Positions 5,380-5,816 of a stretch of 5,816 nt of DNA are shown in pieces. The position numbers were made by a program, and so were the translations under genes. Position 1 is the first letter of the stretch, and every line of letters starts with the position of its first letter. The notes under the pieces are model-generated. The model had not been told where the DNA came from. It worked only from the letters and a program-made list of their open reading frames with translations, and did no database searches. Source of the stretch: Synergistaceae bacterium (lineage in GTDB: Bacteria > Synergistota > Synergistia > Synergistales > Aminobacteriaceae); NCBI GenBank assembly GCA_009776565.1, contig WRNQ01000042.1, positions 1 to 5,816 of the forward strand, in the 5' to 3' direction.

Positions 5380-5816
5380 TTAATATAATGACATTGCTCG
5401 TACTCTTGCACTACTCCATTCCCATTCCTCAGCATTTTCTACCAATCCATATTTTACTGGATTTCCACGAATATAAGTACTGGCAACAGCAAAATGTTTC
5501 TCATTTCTGATAAATCGGTCAAAATAATCAGGCGCCCAAAAATCACCAGTACGTCTAAGCTCTATATTTGCTTTTTTTGCAGTGAAGGATTTCCATGAAT
5601 GAACTATACCAGAGAGGGAAAAGCAATTGTTTTCAGTAATAAGTACATGAACATGGTTAGGCATAATACACCAATCAATCAGTTTGTAGCGCTGACCATC
5701 AAAGTATAAAATTGAATCCTGCACTATCTTTGCAATCTTTTTGTATTTTAAATAGCACTTTCCGTGCCCCGCATCTTTATATTCATTTGTACGCTCTAGC
5801 AGAATATTTTTACGCT
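5380..5816 (-). CDS. REP-associated tyrosine transposase (RAYT), 5' end cut off
   Basis: This single-strand DNA transposase of the HUH/Y1 (IS200-like) superfamily is of the kind that acts on REP hairpins. The visible 144 residues show MPNHVHVLI with the paired metal-binding His of the HUH motif (H54 and H56 counted from the window edge; codons at 5647-5655). They also show VHSWKSFTAKKAN, FWAPDYFDRFIRNEKHF, and STYIRGNPVKYGLV, whose Tyr (codon 5473-5475) is the probable nucleophile, ending in WEWSSAR. A GTG at 5722-5724 could look like a start. However, the frame stays open upstream to the edge and keeps family-like residues (ERTNEYKDAGHGKCYL, then FDGQRYKL), so the true start is outside the window. 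RAYTs are single-copy genes lacking IS-type ends, usually flanked by REPs; here a GGAG hairpin lies just past the stop. No frame damage is visible. It converges on the peptidase gene. Confidence 0.9.
   Translation of the reverse strand, partial: RKNILLERTNEYKDAGHGKCYLKYKKIAKIVQDSILYFDGQRYKLIDWCIMPNHVHVLITENNCFSLSGIVHSWKSFTAKKANIELRRTGDFWAPDYFDRFIRNEKHFAVASTYIRGNPVKYGLVENAEEWEWSSARVRAMSLY

Noticed and set aside
5347..5380. Hairpin A copy 3 as a terminator for the transposase or peptidase transcript.
   Set aside because: On the minus strand no T-run follows; on the plus strand only a broken T-rich stretch follows. Identity with the other A copies explains it better as a repeat.

Overview
The window most likely comes from a member of the phylum Synergistota. 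The main clue is the C-terminus of the large secreted protein (residues 1023-1045, starting GCNAG, then a hydrophobic helix and RRRG). It has the form of the Synerg-CTERM sorting signal, which is largely confined to that phylum. Gram-negative-style secretion, strong AGGAGG ribosome binding sites and moderate base composition fit this. No marker gene is present to confirm the assignment.

Layout. Bases 1-153 are repeat-rich DNA: GC-rich hairpins at the left edge, an exact 30-bp tandem duplication (64-123), and a GTAG-headed hairpin just before the first gene. Bases 154-1749 (+) encode a CPA1 cation/proton antiporter of the NhaP2/CvrA type with two TrkA-C-like cytoplasmic domains. A 96-base gap follows, holding a good sigma-70-type promoter, a perfect 9-bp hairpin and a strong ribosome binding site. 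Bases 1846-4983 (+) encode a 1045-residue exported M14 zinc metallopeptidase with a signal peptide and the Synerg-CTERM tail. Bases 4984-5379 contain no gene but hold five GC-rich hairpins, three of them copies of one palindrome, separated by conserved linker sequence. Bases 5380-5816 (-) encode a REP-associated tyrosine transposase (RAYT, HUH/Y1 family). Its frame stays open to the right edge, so its 5' end lies outside the window.

How the parts relate. The antiporter and the peptidase point the same way, but the peptidase has its own promoter, so they are probably separate transcription units without a shared pathway. The RAYT gene converges on the peptidase gene, and the hairpin array sits between them. 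Four of these hairpins (three in the array's main family plus one variant), together with the one before the antiporter, are preceded by GTAG or GGAG, the tetranucleotide known to mark REP elements mobilised by RAYTs. The array and the left-edge repeats share sub-motifs (CTATnTAGCGAyGG, CGTTCCGGT), so the two-gene block lies between members of one repeat family. The best lead here is therefore a REP/RAYT system in a Synergistota-like genome, with unusual swapping of hairpin stems inside conserved linkers. RAYT/REP systems are known in other bacteria; I see no evidence for an entirely new kind of system.
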